Of a stretch of 6,770 nucleotides of DNA, positions 1 through 5,842 are shown piece by piece. Position 1 is the stretch's first letter; each line of letters opens with the position of its first letter. The position numbers and the translations under genes are program-made. The stretch comes from an uncultured Eubacteriaceae bacterium. Lineage in GTDB: Bacteria > Bacillota > Clostridia > Oscillospirales > Acutalibacteraceae. A model generated the notes under the pieces. That model did not search any database. It saw only the letters and a list, made by a program, of their open reading frames with translations, and was not told the DNA's origin. The stretch lies in assembly GCA_937905915.1 (NCBI GenBank), contig CALCVR010000010.1:1-6770 (forward strand), read 5' to 3'.

Positions 1-56
1 ACCGTTTTAGGGGAAGGAGATTTTTGAATTTTTTGTTTTCCTTTTTGTCGTTTCAT
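1..56 (-). CDS. 5' end of third gene of the MoxR-DUF58 operon (truncated at left edge)
   Basis: An ATG at 56-54 opens a frame that stays open to the window edge and gives 18 codons: MKRQKGKQKIQKSPSPKT. The ATG overlaps the TGA that ends the DUF58 C-terminal frame (ATGA at 56-53). A GAGG ribosome binding site at 68-65 lies 8 bases upstream, so start and frame are well supported. What is visible is a very basic, lysine-rich N-terminus, as often seen just before the first membrane segment of an inner-membrane protein. In many bacteria MoxR and DUF58 genes are followed by a multi-pass membrane transglutaminase-like protein (TgpA/DUF3488 or DUF4129 type). That is the likely identity by context only; no domain of it lies in the window. 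Confidence 0.6.
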   Translation of the reverse strand, partial: MKRQKGKQKIQKSPSPKT

Positions 57-385
57 AGGCTTTTCCTCAGCGCTTGGGGTACGCCGTCCATGGCGACAGG
101 CACCAGTTTGACGCCCGGACGCATTTGGCTTTTTGGTCTTTCCATTCCCGGAATTTGTACCTCCAAACACACCGCCCGGCACCCCAAGGAGCTCAGCAAA
201 GATAGGTTTGCCATACTTTCAGAATCGGCCCATGCCGTGATGGCATACACCATTCCAGGCCGCTTCTCCTCCGCCGCTTCTTCCCGAAGCACATCCTTTA
301 CCGACTGCTTGCCGTCAAAAGGCAGACAGGCAAGCTTTTCCCGGACTCCGCCAAGCGAGAAGCAATCGAACATGCCAGCTGGCAA
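53..385 (-). pseudogene. C-terminal part of the DUF58 protein, displaced into the -1 frame
   Basis: This frame is open to a TGA at 55-53. From about 330 downwards it reads like the natural end of a DUF58 protein: FDGKQSV, a charged helix (REEAAEEKR), then a strand-helix-strand unit (VYAITAW, SESMANLSLLSSLGC, RAVCLEVQI) expected at the end of the vWA-like fold. The N-terminal residues given by the ATG at 385 (MPAGMFDCFSLGG) are only the out-of-frame reading of the upstream CQLACSIASRLAE helix, so this is probably not an independent gene. The next gene starts on its stop codon (ATGA, 56-53), which shows that this frame is the ancestral end. Joined at about 317-345 to the upstream frame it would restore a protein of roughly 365 residues, close to the usual family size. 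It may be a true mutation or a sequencing error; I cannot tell which. Confidence 0.7.
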
Positions 386-1146
386 GCTGCTTCCCCATAA
401 GCCAAGCTTTCTTCCGGCGCAAGGCCATAGTCCTGGTTGTCTAGAATAAGCAGCACATGCCGTTCCACAGCAATTTCATATTGTCTGGTATAAAGCTCTC
501 TTGTTTTGGCAGAAAGTTTCCAATGGATACGCTTTAAAGAATCCCCCGGTTGATAACTTCGAGGGGCGGAAAAGCTATCCCCTGCATCGGCAGGACGGGC
601 ATCATTGATGGCGTCCCGGCCGGTTGGGGAAGAAGCAAGTTGTTCCGGCAGCACGGCTGGAAAAATACGGGGACATACCATTAAAGATAAAAGATCCTCT
701 CCCCGCTTTTGTCCCAAAAGCACCACTCGATGGAGTCCGAACACATCCTGTACCTCAATGGATTTGACGCCTACCATGTATTTCCCCCGATAAGGATATT
801 CGATGGATAAATCCACATGATTGGACGCTCCCGGCAGCCAGGGGATCAGAGCTTGGACGTCCTCGTCTTGCCCTGTGTCTATATTTACTTTTAACAGGGA
901 GAAAAACCATTTCTTTCCTATAAGCTCAAGATGCAGTCGGGCCGAAGTCCCGGCCATGATGGCACCGGAAGAAAGCGATTGCTTCCATCTGAGCTTTCGA
1001 GCCGCCCAAACGTTTCCCAATATTGCGCTGAGAAACACCGCCGTTAGGATACCAAATACCACAAAGAAGTCGCTTTTACCGCTGGCCAATCCTCCCACGA
1101 GGAATACCGCCAGCAGTACGTAACAAAACCACCGGCGCCCTCTCAT
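298..1146 (-). CDS. DUF58 domain membrane protein, N-terminal 282 residues, ended early by a frameshift
   Basis: The N-terminus has two close hydrophobic segments (about residues 7-22 and 27-45), which should anchor the protein in the cytoplasmic membrane. A beta-rich middle follows, with the family's DVFGL motif at 134-138. The DUF58 signature lies at about 196-223: RSYQPGD, then IHWK at 207-210, then SAKT, then RQYE at 221-224. A vWA-like strand LLILD follows at 232-236; it lacks the DxSxS metal site of classical vWA domains. DUF58 proteins are usually encoded beside MoxR ATPases, which are thought to act on vWA-type partners; the exact role is not established. The start ATG overlaps the MoxR stop (ATGA, 1146-1143), with only a weak GAGAG at 1158-1154, so translational coupling is likely. 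The frame ends at TAA 300-298 after LLTASSR, well before the family's usual end. The missing part lies in the -1 frame. Confidence 0.85.
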   Translation of the reverse strand: MRGRRWFCYVLLAVFLVGGLASGKSDFFVVFGILTAVFLSAILGNVWAARKLRWKQSLSSGAIMAGTSARLHLELIGKKWFFSLLKVNIDTGQDEDVQALIPWLPGASNHVDLSIEYPYRGKYMVGVKSIEVQDVFGLHRVVLLGQKRGEDLLSLMVCPRIFPAVLPEQLASSPTGRDAINDARPADAGDSFSAPRSYQPGDSLKRIHWKLSAKTRELYTRQYEIAVERHVLLILDNQDYGLAPEESLAYGEAACQLACSIASRLAESGKSLPVCLLTASSR

Positions 1147-2084
1147 GACGATACTCTCGGTACCGGCACGGTAGTAAGTACTTTTTGAAGCACATGAAGG
1201 GGGTCTATTTTTTCCAGCATAGCCTGGGACGTCATCACCAAGCGATGGCTTAATACCGGTATCGCCAGAGCTTGGACGTCGTCAGGAATGACGTAACCCC
1301 GCCCCTCCATCATGGCCATGGCCATGGAAGCCCTCATCAAAGCGATGGATCCCCGGGGACTGACGCCCAACTGTACGTCTGGATGTTTCCGCGTAGCCTC
1401 CACCAGACGGACGATATATTGTTTTACCGCGGTTGAACATCGAACATGATCCAACGCCTCTTGAAGCAATAATACCTGCCCTGCAGTTGCCACCGGTTTC
1501 AAGGACGGCTGTGATGCGCTATTTTGATGACGGGTGAGGATTTCCACCTCTTCCTCTTCATTGGGATATCCCATGTGGATGCATAAAAGAAAACGGTCCA
1601 TCTGCGCCTCTGGCAGCGGATAAGTACCCACAAGCTCCACAGGGTTCTGCGTAGCCAACACAATAAAAGGACGGGGTAATGGATAGGTCTTTCCATCAAT
1701 GCTCACCTGTCCTTCCTGCATGGCCTCCAGCAAGGCCGACTGGGTTTTCGGACTGGTGCGATTGATTTCATCAGCCAGCACGATTTGGCTCATAATGCTT
1801 CCGGTATGAACCTCTTGTTCTCCCGATTTCATGTTGTACATGGTAAAGCCGGTGATGTCCGACGGCAAAACATCCGGCGTAAACTGGATGCGGCGGAAGG
1901 TGCATCCCAACGACTGTGCTAAGCTGGATACCATGGTTGTTTTCCCCAATCCTGGAACATCCTCCACCAATACGTGTCCTCCACAGAGCATGGCGATGAG
2001 GATCAAATCGGTCTCCTTTCGCTTGCCCACCATATTTTTTGCCACATTGGTTCGTATATCATCCAAAAGCTGCATATAGTTCAT
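1143..2084 (-). CDS. MoxR-family AAA+ ATPase
   Basis: A complete 313-residue protein of typical MoxR length. In order: Walker A GLGKTT at 45-50 (Lys48, Thr49); Walker B IVLADEIN at 101-108 (Asp105, Glu106) followed by RTSPKTQSALLEAMQE; sensor 1 LATQNP at 143-148 (Asn147); an arginine-finger segment LPEAQMDRF ending at 165 (Arg164); and a C-terminal lid with sensor 2 SPRG at 242-245 (Arg244). It is soluble, with no signal or membrane segment. MoxR proteins are ATP-driven chaperone-like machines that act with partner vWA/DUF58 proteins; the client here is unknown. The start at 2084 has GAGGAA (from 2096) with an 8-base gap from GAGG. A later ATG at codon 4 is less well placed. The gene is first in its operon, with a good sigma-A promoter at 2184-2156, and overlaps the DUF58 start by 4 bases. 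Confidence 0.95.
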   Translation of the reverse strand: MNYMQLLDDIRTNVAKNMVGKRKETDLILIAMLCGGHVLVEDVPGLGKTTMVSSLAQSLGCTFRRIQFTPDVLPSDITGFTMYNMKSGEQEVHTGSIMSQIVLADEINRTSPKTQSALLEAMQEGQVSIDGKTYPLPRPFIVLATQNPVELVGTYPLPEAQMDRFLLCIHMGYPNEEEEVEILTRHQNSASQPSLKPVATAGQVLLLQEALDHVRCSTAVKQYIVRLVEATRKHPDVQLGVSPRGSIALMRASMAMAMMEGRGYVIPDDVQALAIPVLSHRLVMTSQAMLEKIDPLHVLQKVLTTVPVPRVSS

Positions 2085-2155
2085 AAATCATTCCTCAATT
2101 TTCCATAAATTTCACATCAAGATTTCCTAAACTAGAACATTTTGTATTTAAAATT

Positions 2156-2184
2156 ATCATAACAAAACTATTCACTCAAGTCAA
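2156..2184 (-). promoter_or_regulatory. Sigma-A-type promoter of the MoxR-DUF58 operon
   Basis: On the minus strand, -35 TTGACT (2184-2179) and -10 TATGAT (2161-2156) are separated by exactly 17 bases. Transcription should start near 2149, giving a leader of about 65 bases before the MoxR ATG. It faces away from the LCP promoter. Confidence 0.75.
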
Positions 2185-2203
2185 AGACAAAAGCTCCCAA
2201 ATC

Positions 2204-2243
2204 TCCTAACAAACTGTTACTAAAGCATAACAGTTCTGTAACA
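2204..2243. promoter_or_regulatory. Candidate shared operator: 11-base-period TGTWAH-like half-sites
   Basis: Between the two divergent promoters lie TCCTAA (2204), TGTTAC (2215), CATAAC (2226) and TGTAAC (2237), each starting exactly 11 bases after the last. TGTTAC and TGTAAC fully match TGTWAH, the half-site described for WalR (YycF), whose sites are two half-sites separated by 5 bases. The other two match 4 of 6. Read one or two bases along, the same array resembles the TTAACA-type direct repeats of PhoP. Both regulators belong to the OmpR family and control envelope genes in Firmicutes. The array ends 14 bases before the LCP -35. It is a pattern match only; no regulator gene is in the window. 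Confidence 0.4.
2212..2235. repeat. Perfect 8-base inverted repeat with 8-base centre
   Basis: AACTGTTA (2212-2219) and TAACAGTT (2228-2235) are exact reverse complements around CTAAAGCA. The repeat lies upstream of both divergent promoters and not at a transcript end. This suggests a protein-binding dyad rather than a terminator. It overlaps the direct-repeat array, so the same bases support two different operator models. Confidence 0.6.
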
Positions 2244-2257
2244 TTGACGCAGATCCA

Positions 2258-2286
2258 TTGACTTCCCTTTTTTCGTAGGGTATAAT
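2258..2286 (+). promoter_or_regulatory. Near-consensus sigma-A-type promoter of the LCP gene
   Basis: -35 TTGACT (2258-2263), 17-base spacer, perfect -10 TATAAT (2281-2286). Transcription should begin at about 2292-2294, giving a leader of roughly 100 bases before the ATG at 2393. I see no clear hairpin or riboswitch-like structure in that leader. A promoter this close to consensus should be strong without an activator. Confidence 0.85.
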
Positions 2287-2377
2287 TTGTCTGCATCTTT
2301 ATGTGTTTATCATGTTTTTGAAGATTGATAGACGTATGAATAATTCAAAATACACACAAACTAATTCCAGTGAAATT

Positions 2378-2383
2378 AAGGAG
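2378..2383 (+). promoter_or_regulatory. Ribosome binding site deciding the LCP start
   Basis: AAGGAG lies 9 bases before the ATG at 2393. It favours that start over the in-frame ATG at 2303, which has no such site and lies only about 10 bases from the predicted transcript start. Confidence 0.8.
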
Positions 2384-2392
2384 TTGCATTTC

Positions 2393-3610
2393 ATGAGCAA
2401 GCAAGACTCGTCCCACGGCGCTCCCTACGAAAACGGCGATTCGTCCAGGGACATTTATTCCAATAGCCGTTCTTCCAAAGGGTCCTCCGGCCATCGCCCA
2501 CCCAATCGAAAAAAAAAGGGCGGCGCTAAAAAAATTGCAATCCGCGTCCTGTTGGTGGTGCTGGCCCTTTTGATCGTGGCCGGCGTGGCTGGCGCTTTGT
2601 ATATCAACTATCTATTGGGACTGCGCGGAACACCGGACGATTTGGAATCCATGGGAATCCCTCAGCTTTCTTCGGGCGCATCCGTATCCAATTCAGATGT
2701 ATCTCAGCCTGCTGAAGTGAAAGATATTATGAATGTATTGCTCATCGGCAGCGATACACGCAATCAAACAAACCGCGGCAATTCCGACTCCATGATCATT
2801 TTTACAGTGGACGGCGTTCATAAGAAGATCAAGATGACCTCTATTATGCGTGATATTTACGTCTCTATCCCCGGCCACAAAGATCAGAAAATCAACGCGG
2901 CCTATTCTATCGGCGGCCCGGATCTTTTGATGGATACCATTGAACAGGCTTTTGACATCCGTTTGGACTATTATGCTATTGTGGATTTTGCCATGTTTGA
3001 GGATGTGGTCAACAAAATCGGCGGAGTGGATATTGAGCTAACCGAAGCCGAAGCCAACTACATGAATCGGAAGAACAATCCCGATATTGATCAGGAGGCT
3101 GCTGTGTCGGTAGGTCTCAACCACATGGACGGTAAGACCGCTCTCAACTATTCCCGCATCCGCCATCTTACAGGCGATGATTTCCAGCGCACACAACGCC
3201 AGCGCAATATGCTAAGGGCCATTATGGACCAGAGCAAAGATTTAAATATCTTAGAGCTTAACGGCTTGGTCCAAGAGGTATTGCCTAATGTCACTACTAA
3301 TTTAAGCGACTCTCAAATTTTGAGCCTGGCTATGCAGGCAGGTTCTATTTTGAAGTATCCGGTCAACGAGCTTCGCATTCCAGCCGATGGAACTTGGACC
3401 AATACCGATAAAAAGGTTACTGGCACCGATGCTTTAGACGTCGATTTTGAAACCAACAGCGCTTTGATGAAAGATTTTATATACGAAGGGGAAAATCCTG
3501 ATAAGGTCAGTGCCGAGCCCACTTCTGTGGAAAAGACCGGCAGCGAAACCAATTCTTCTTCCAAGGGGACCTCTTCTAAAACCAGCAAAAAGACTTCAAA
3601 AGCAAGCTGA
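2393..3610 (+). CDS. LCP (LytR-CpsA-Psr) family glycopolymer transferase
   Basis: LCP enzymes move lipid-linked wall polymers (teichoic acids, capsule and similar) from undecaprenyl pyrophosphate onto peptidoglycan, outside the membrane. This 405-residue protein has a hydrophilic Ser/Lys-rich cytoplasmic head (1-48, with a KKKGGAKK stop-transfer patch), one membrane helix at about 49-72, and the LCP domain at about 112-280. Visible LCP landmarks are NVLLIGSDTR (114-123), NSDSM (130-134), TSIMRD (149-154), KINAAYSIGG (166-175), IGGVDIEL (209-216), NYSRIRH (252-258) and DDFQRTQRQR (262-271). These supply the Asp/Arg residues that hold the pyrophosphate in known structures. A low-complexity Ser/Thr/Lys tail follows residue 375, as in many clostridial members. 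The gene has its own promoter and terminator and is divergent from the MoxR operon. The exact polymer it attaches cannot be read from the sequence. Confidence 0.93.
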   Translation: MSKQDSSHGAPYENGDSSRDIYSNSRSSKGSSGHRPPNRKKKGGAKKIAIRVLLVVLALLIVAGVAGALYINYLLGLRGTPDDLESMGIPQLSSGASVSNSDVSQPAEVKDIMNVLLIGSDTRNQTNRGNSDSMIIFTVDGVHKKIKMTSIMRDIYVSIPGHKDQKINAAYSIGGPDLLMDTIEQAFDIRLDYYAIVDFAMFEDVVNKIGGVDIELTEAEANYMNRKNNPDIDQEAAVSVGLNHMDGKTALNYSRIRHLTGDDFQRTQRQRNMLRAIMDQSKDLNILELNGLVQEVLPNVTTNLSDSQILSLAMQAGSILKYPVNELRIPADGTWTNTDKKVTGTDALDVDFETNSALMKDFIYEGENPDKVSAEPTSVEKTGSETNSSSKGTSSKTSKKTSKAS

Positions 3611-3637
3611 TCTCATTTCTTTGGTTATGCATTTCAA

Positions 3638-3688
3638 GAAACCCTGCCCACGCCCAGATTAGGGCATAAGGCAGGGTTTCTTTTTTCT
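3638..3688 (+). terminator. Rho-independent terminator after the LCP gene
   Basis: An 11-base perfect stem pairs GAAACCCTGCC (3638-3648) with GGCAGGGTTTC (3670-3680). A small inner stem GCCC/GGGC (3652-3655 with 3662-3665) sits inside the loop, and six T follow at 3681-3686. It lies 27 bases after the LCP stop and should isolate this gene from the next one. Confidence 0.93.
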
Positions 3689-3756
3689 CAAAAAATATGT
3701 GTAATGGTTCCTTAACGGCCTACACTAGTCATTGCGTATTTTTAATCTGTCTTTGT

Positions 3757-3761
3757 GGAGG
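3757..3761 (+). promoter_or_regulatory. Ribosome binding site deciding the phosphatase start
   Basis: GGAGG lies 10 bases before the ATG at 3772, where the family's N-terminal motif begins. The frame extends upstream to an ATG at 3697, but that start has no such site and would add a Cys-rich stretch absent from the family. I found no convincing promoter between the LCP terminator and here. The best pair is TTAACG (3712) with TATTTT (3737), with a long 19-base spacer. Confidence 0.8.
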
Positions 3762-3771
3762 TGTATTTTTT

Positions 3772-4536
3772 ATGGTTGATATTCACACCCATATTTTATT
3801 TGAAGTGGATGACGGCGCACAAAGCCGTGAAGAATCCCTCATGATGTGCCAGATCGCAGGAGAAAATGACATTGATGCTATTATCACCACATCCCATTTT
3901 ATCGATGTGCGCACGGCGGAAGAGTATGTGTCAACCCGCCAGAATCGCATCGATTCCCTTAAAGAAGAGGCGGCACAACGCTTTGGTATTCAGCTTTATC
4001 CTGGCGCTGAAGTACACATTACAGAGTCCATGCTGGAGCTGAAAGATTTTTCTCCCTTTGCCCTCAATCACAGCCGTTATCTACTGGCTGAGTTCCCCTT
4101 TCATCTGGATCATCCCCAGATTATTTTAGATCAGGTGGATCAATTGTTTGACCGAGGCGTCGTGCCCATTTTAGCTCATCCAGAACGATTATCTTATCTG
4201 CAAAAAGACTATCAATTGGTCAATGAGTTGAATGATATGGGCGCGCTGTTTCAGGTAACTCTCTCCAGTTTAGCGGGGAATTTTGGGCGGGAAGCTCTCT
4301 GGTTATCCATGGCCATGGTCCAGGCCAATATGGTGGATTGCCTAGCGTCAGACGCGCACCGTCCTTTAGGGCATCGAGGCATCGATCTGTTGGAACAAGC
4401 GGTATATATTCGTCCTGCGCCTTCCAACTCCCTTATGCACCGTATGTTGGTGGAGACACCCACACAGATTCTTCACAATCAAGCCGTGTCCTCTCGTCAT
4501 GTAGAACCTATCTTCCGACATCGGACTCTGTTTTAG
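3772..4536 (+). CDS. cpsB: CpsB/YwqE-type PHP-domain protein-tyrosine phosphatase
   Basis: This 254-residue cytoplasmic protein matches the metal-dependent tyrosine phosphatases that dephosphorylate bacterial (BY) tyrosine kinases and so tune capsule or exopolysaccharide synthesis. The PHP metal ligands are all visible: DIHTHIL at 3-9 (His5, His7), DDG at 13-15 (Asp14), SH at 41-42 (His42), GAE at 78-80 (Glu80), AEF at 106-108 (Glu107), AHPER at 135-139 (His136) and SDAHR at 193-197 (Asp194, His196). Length and spacing fit the family closely. The usual capsule partners (Wzd/CpsC-like adaptor and BY kinase) are not next to it here: an LCP gene lies upstream and a dehydrogenase downstream, each separated by a terminator. 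The substrate kinase, if any, must be encoded elsewhere. The symbol is given by family resemblance. Confidence 0.9.
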   Translation: MVDIHTHILFEVDDGAQSREESLMMCQIAGENDIDAIITTSHFIDVRTAEEYVSTRQNRIDSLKEEAAQRFGIQLYPGAEVHITESMLELKDFSPFALNHSRYLLAEFPFHLDHPQIILDQVDQLFDRGVVPILAHPERLSYLQKDYQLVNELNDMGALFQVTLSSLAGNFGREALWLSMAMVQANMVDCLASDAHRPLGHRGIDLLEQAVYIRPAPSNSLMHRMLVETPTQILHNQAVSSRHVEPIFRHRTLF

Positions 4537-4551
4537 CCATGATTTTTTTGC

Positions 4552-4596
4552 AAACAAGGCCATTTCCATTTTGTATGGATCTGGCCTTGTTTTTTT
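4552..4596 (+). terminator. Rho-independent terminator after the phosphatase gene
   Basis: The stem pairs AAACAAGGCCA (4552-4562) with TGGCCTTGTTT (4582-4592), 11 perfect pairs. A further short inner pairing TCCAT/ATGGA is possible in the loop. The right arm runs into a T tract ending at 4596. It begins 15 bases after the phosphatase stop. Confidence 0.9.
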
Positions 4597-4620
4597 GCCT
4601 TTTTCAGCAGAGGCGCAGTC

Positions 4621-4648
4621 TTGTGTCCCGTGTTCGGTGTGGTATAAT
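4621..4648 (+). promoter_or_regulatory. Probable promoter of the alcohol dehydrogenase gene
   Basis: A perfect -10 TATAAT (4643-4648) is preceded by a weaker -35 TTGTGT (4621-4626) with a 16-base spacer. The start should be near 4655, about 55 bases before the ATG at 4711. Its position just after a terminator supports it. Confidence 0.65.
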
Positions 4649-4698
4649 TAAATTAATATGTCTGAATATCCATTTTCCAAGTTATGAAGAACGAAATC

Positions 4699-4703
4699 GA
4701 GGG
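4699..4703 (+). promoter_or_regulatory. Ribosome binding site deciding the dehydrogenase start
   Basis: GAGGG lies 7 bases before the ATG at 4711. The in-frame ATG at 4684 has no site. The ATG at 4723, which begins the family-like MKALV, is 19 bases away, too far. Confidence 0.7.
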
Positions 4704-4710
4704 ATGTCTT

Positions 4711-5766
4711 ATGAAATCTACTATGAAGGCTCTGGTATGCCATCGAGATGGCTCCATTGAACTAATGGACCGTCCTTTCCCCCATATTCAGGATGCCCGC
4801 GACGTTGTGGTCAAGGTGACATTATCCTCCATCTGTACCAGCGACCTGCATATCATGCACGGCGCCGTCCCCCGCGCCAAACCGGAAACGGTACTGGGGC
4901 ATGAATTTGTGGGAGAAGTGGTGGAGGTTGGAGCCGGCGTACGAGACCTATATCCCGGAGATCGGGTGGCGGCCAACTGTATTACATTCTGCGGTGAATG
5001 TTGGTTTTGCCGTCACGGTTTTATCAATAACTGCCAGCACGGCGGCTGGGAATTGGGGTGCCGGATCGATGGCTGCCACGCGGAATATGTGCGGGTTCCT
5101 CTTGCGGATATGGGGCTCACAAAAATTCCGGACGGCGTTACTGATCAAAACGCTTTGTTTGTTGGAGATATTCTGTCCAGCGGTTATTTCGGCGCGGAGT
5201 TATGTTCCATTCAACCGGGGGATACGGTGGCCGTCATCGGAGCCGGACCGGTTGGGCTTTGCGCCATGAGCTGTGCTAAGCTATTTGGAGCGGCTAAGGT
5301 CATCGCCCTTGATGTAGATTCATCCCGTCTCGACTTGGCTCAAAAGCAGGGCATTTGTGATGAAATCATCCATTGCGGTAAACTAAACGCCAAACAGGTC
5401 GTAGACGTCATCACCGAGGGACGAGGGGCCGACGGCGTAATCGAAGCGGCCGGCTGCGAGGAAAGCTTCCGGACGGCATGGGAAATTGCCCGTCCCAATG
5501 GCACGGTGGCCATTGTGGCTATGTACGAAGAGTCACAAGTCCTTCCTTTGCATCAAATGTACGGCAAAAATCTGATCTTCAAGACAGGTGGTGTGGATGC
5601 CGTCCATTGCGAAACATTGCTAAAGCTCATTCAAAGCGGACGTCTCTCCACTGATTTTCTCATTACCCATACTGCTCCTCTCAATGATATTTTAGAAGGG
5701 TATCGGATGTTTGAACAAAGGCTTAACGGATGCCTAAAATGGGCTATTACGCCTTATCAAGACTAG
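4711..5766 (+). CDS. Zinc-dependent medium-chain alcohol/polyol dehydrogenase
   Basis: This 351-residue protein is of normal length for the medium-chain dehydrogenase superfamily, which oxidises alcohols or polyols, or reduces the carbonyls, with NAD(P). The catalytic zinc ligands are visible: Cys42 in ICTSDLH, His64-Glu65 in LGHEFVGEV, and Asp153 in VGDILSSGY. The structural zinc site is complete: Cys94, Cys97, Cys100 and Cys108. The Rossmann motif GAGPVG lies at 177-182, with Asp201 at the end of the next strand, which favours NAD over NADP. The CTSD and GDILSSGY-type segments recall the secondary-alcohol, threonine and butanediol dehydrogenase branch, but the substrate cannot be fixed. It is a cytoplasmic enzyme with its own promoter. 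Its neighbours are envelope-glycan genes and I see no functional link. No clear terminator follows its stop. Confidence 0.92.
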   Translation: MKSTMKALVCHRDGSIELMDRPFPHIQDARDVVVKVTLSSICTSDLHIMHGAVPRAKPETVLGHEFVGEVVEVGAGVRDLYPGDRVAANCITFCGECWFCRHGFINNCQHGGWELGCRIDGCHAEYVRVPLADMGLTKIPDGVTDQNALFVGDILSSGYFGAELCSIQPGDTVAVIGAGPVGLCAMSCAKLFGAAKVIALDVDSSRLDLAQKQGICDEIIHCGKLNAKQVVDVITEGRGADGVIEAAGCEESFRTAWEIARPNGTVAIVAMYEESQVLPLHQMYGKNLIFKTGGVDAVHCETLLKLIQSGRLSTDFLITHTAPLNDILEGYRMFEQRLNGCLKWAITPYQD

Positions 5767-5813
5767 CATGGTTCTCCTTGTGGCATGCAACAAATCCCCT
5801 TAAACTTTTTTGG

Positions 5814-5842
5814 TTGAAAATTCAGGCATCATACGGTATAAT
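5814..5842 (+). promoter_or_regulatory. Promoter of the glycosyltransferase gene
   Basis: -35 TTGAAA (5814-5819), 17-base spacer, perfect -10 TATAAT (5837-5842). The start should be near 5849, giving a leader of about 58 bases before the GTG. The spacer holds the first copy of a repeated GGCATCAT element. Confidence 0.8.

Noticed and set aside
312..330. Programmed -1 ribosomal frameshift in the DUF58 gene
   Set aside because: The site reads CTT TTG in frame, not a proper X-XXY-YYZ slippery heptamer. I see no evident stimulating hairpin, and DUF58 genes are not known to use recoding.
24..449. Open plus-strand frame of 141 codons opposite the DUF58 gene
   Set aside because: No ribosome binding site and no recognisable domain. 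It runs antisense across the DUF58 frameshift, where the minus strand has clear family motifs.
1309..1330. Short ATGGCC tandem repeat in the MoxR gene
   Set aside because: It encodes the MAMAMM stretch of a normal lid helix; it is a codon coincidence rather than a repeat element.
2244..2249. Second -35-like TTGACG before the LCP promoter
   Set aside because: No -10-like hexamer at 16-18 bases downstream; the pair at 2258/2281 is far better.
2303..2392. N-terminal extension of the LCP protein from the ATG at 2303
   Set aside because: No ribosome binding site and almost no leader after the predicted transcript start, whereas the ATG at 2393 has AAGGAG at good spacing.
4338..4760. Plus-strand frame of 140 codons spanning the phosphatase end, terminator and dehydrogenase start
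   Set aside because: It crosses a strong terminator and a promoter, overlaps two well supported genes in other frames and shows no protein-like motifs.
5767..5813. Possible terminator after the dehydrogenase (TTGT..ACAA around GCATGC, later T run)
   Set aside because: The stem is too short and broken, and the T run is not adjacent to it.
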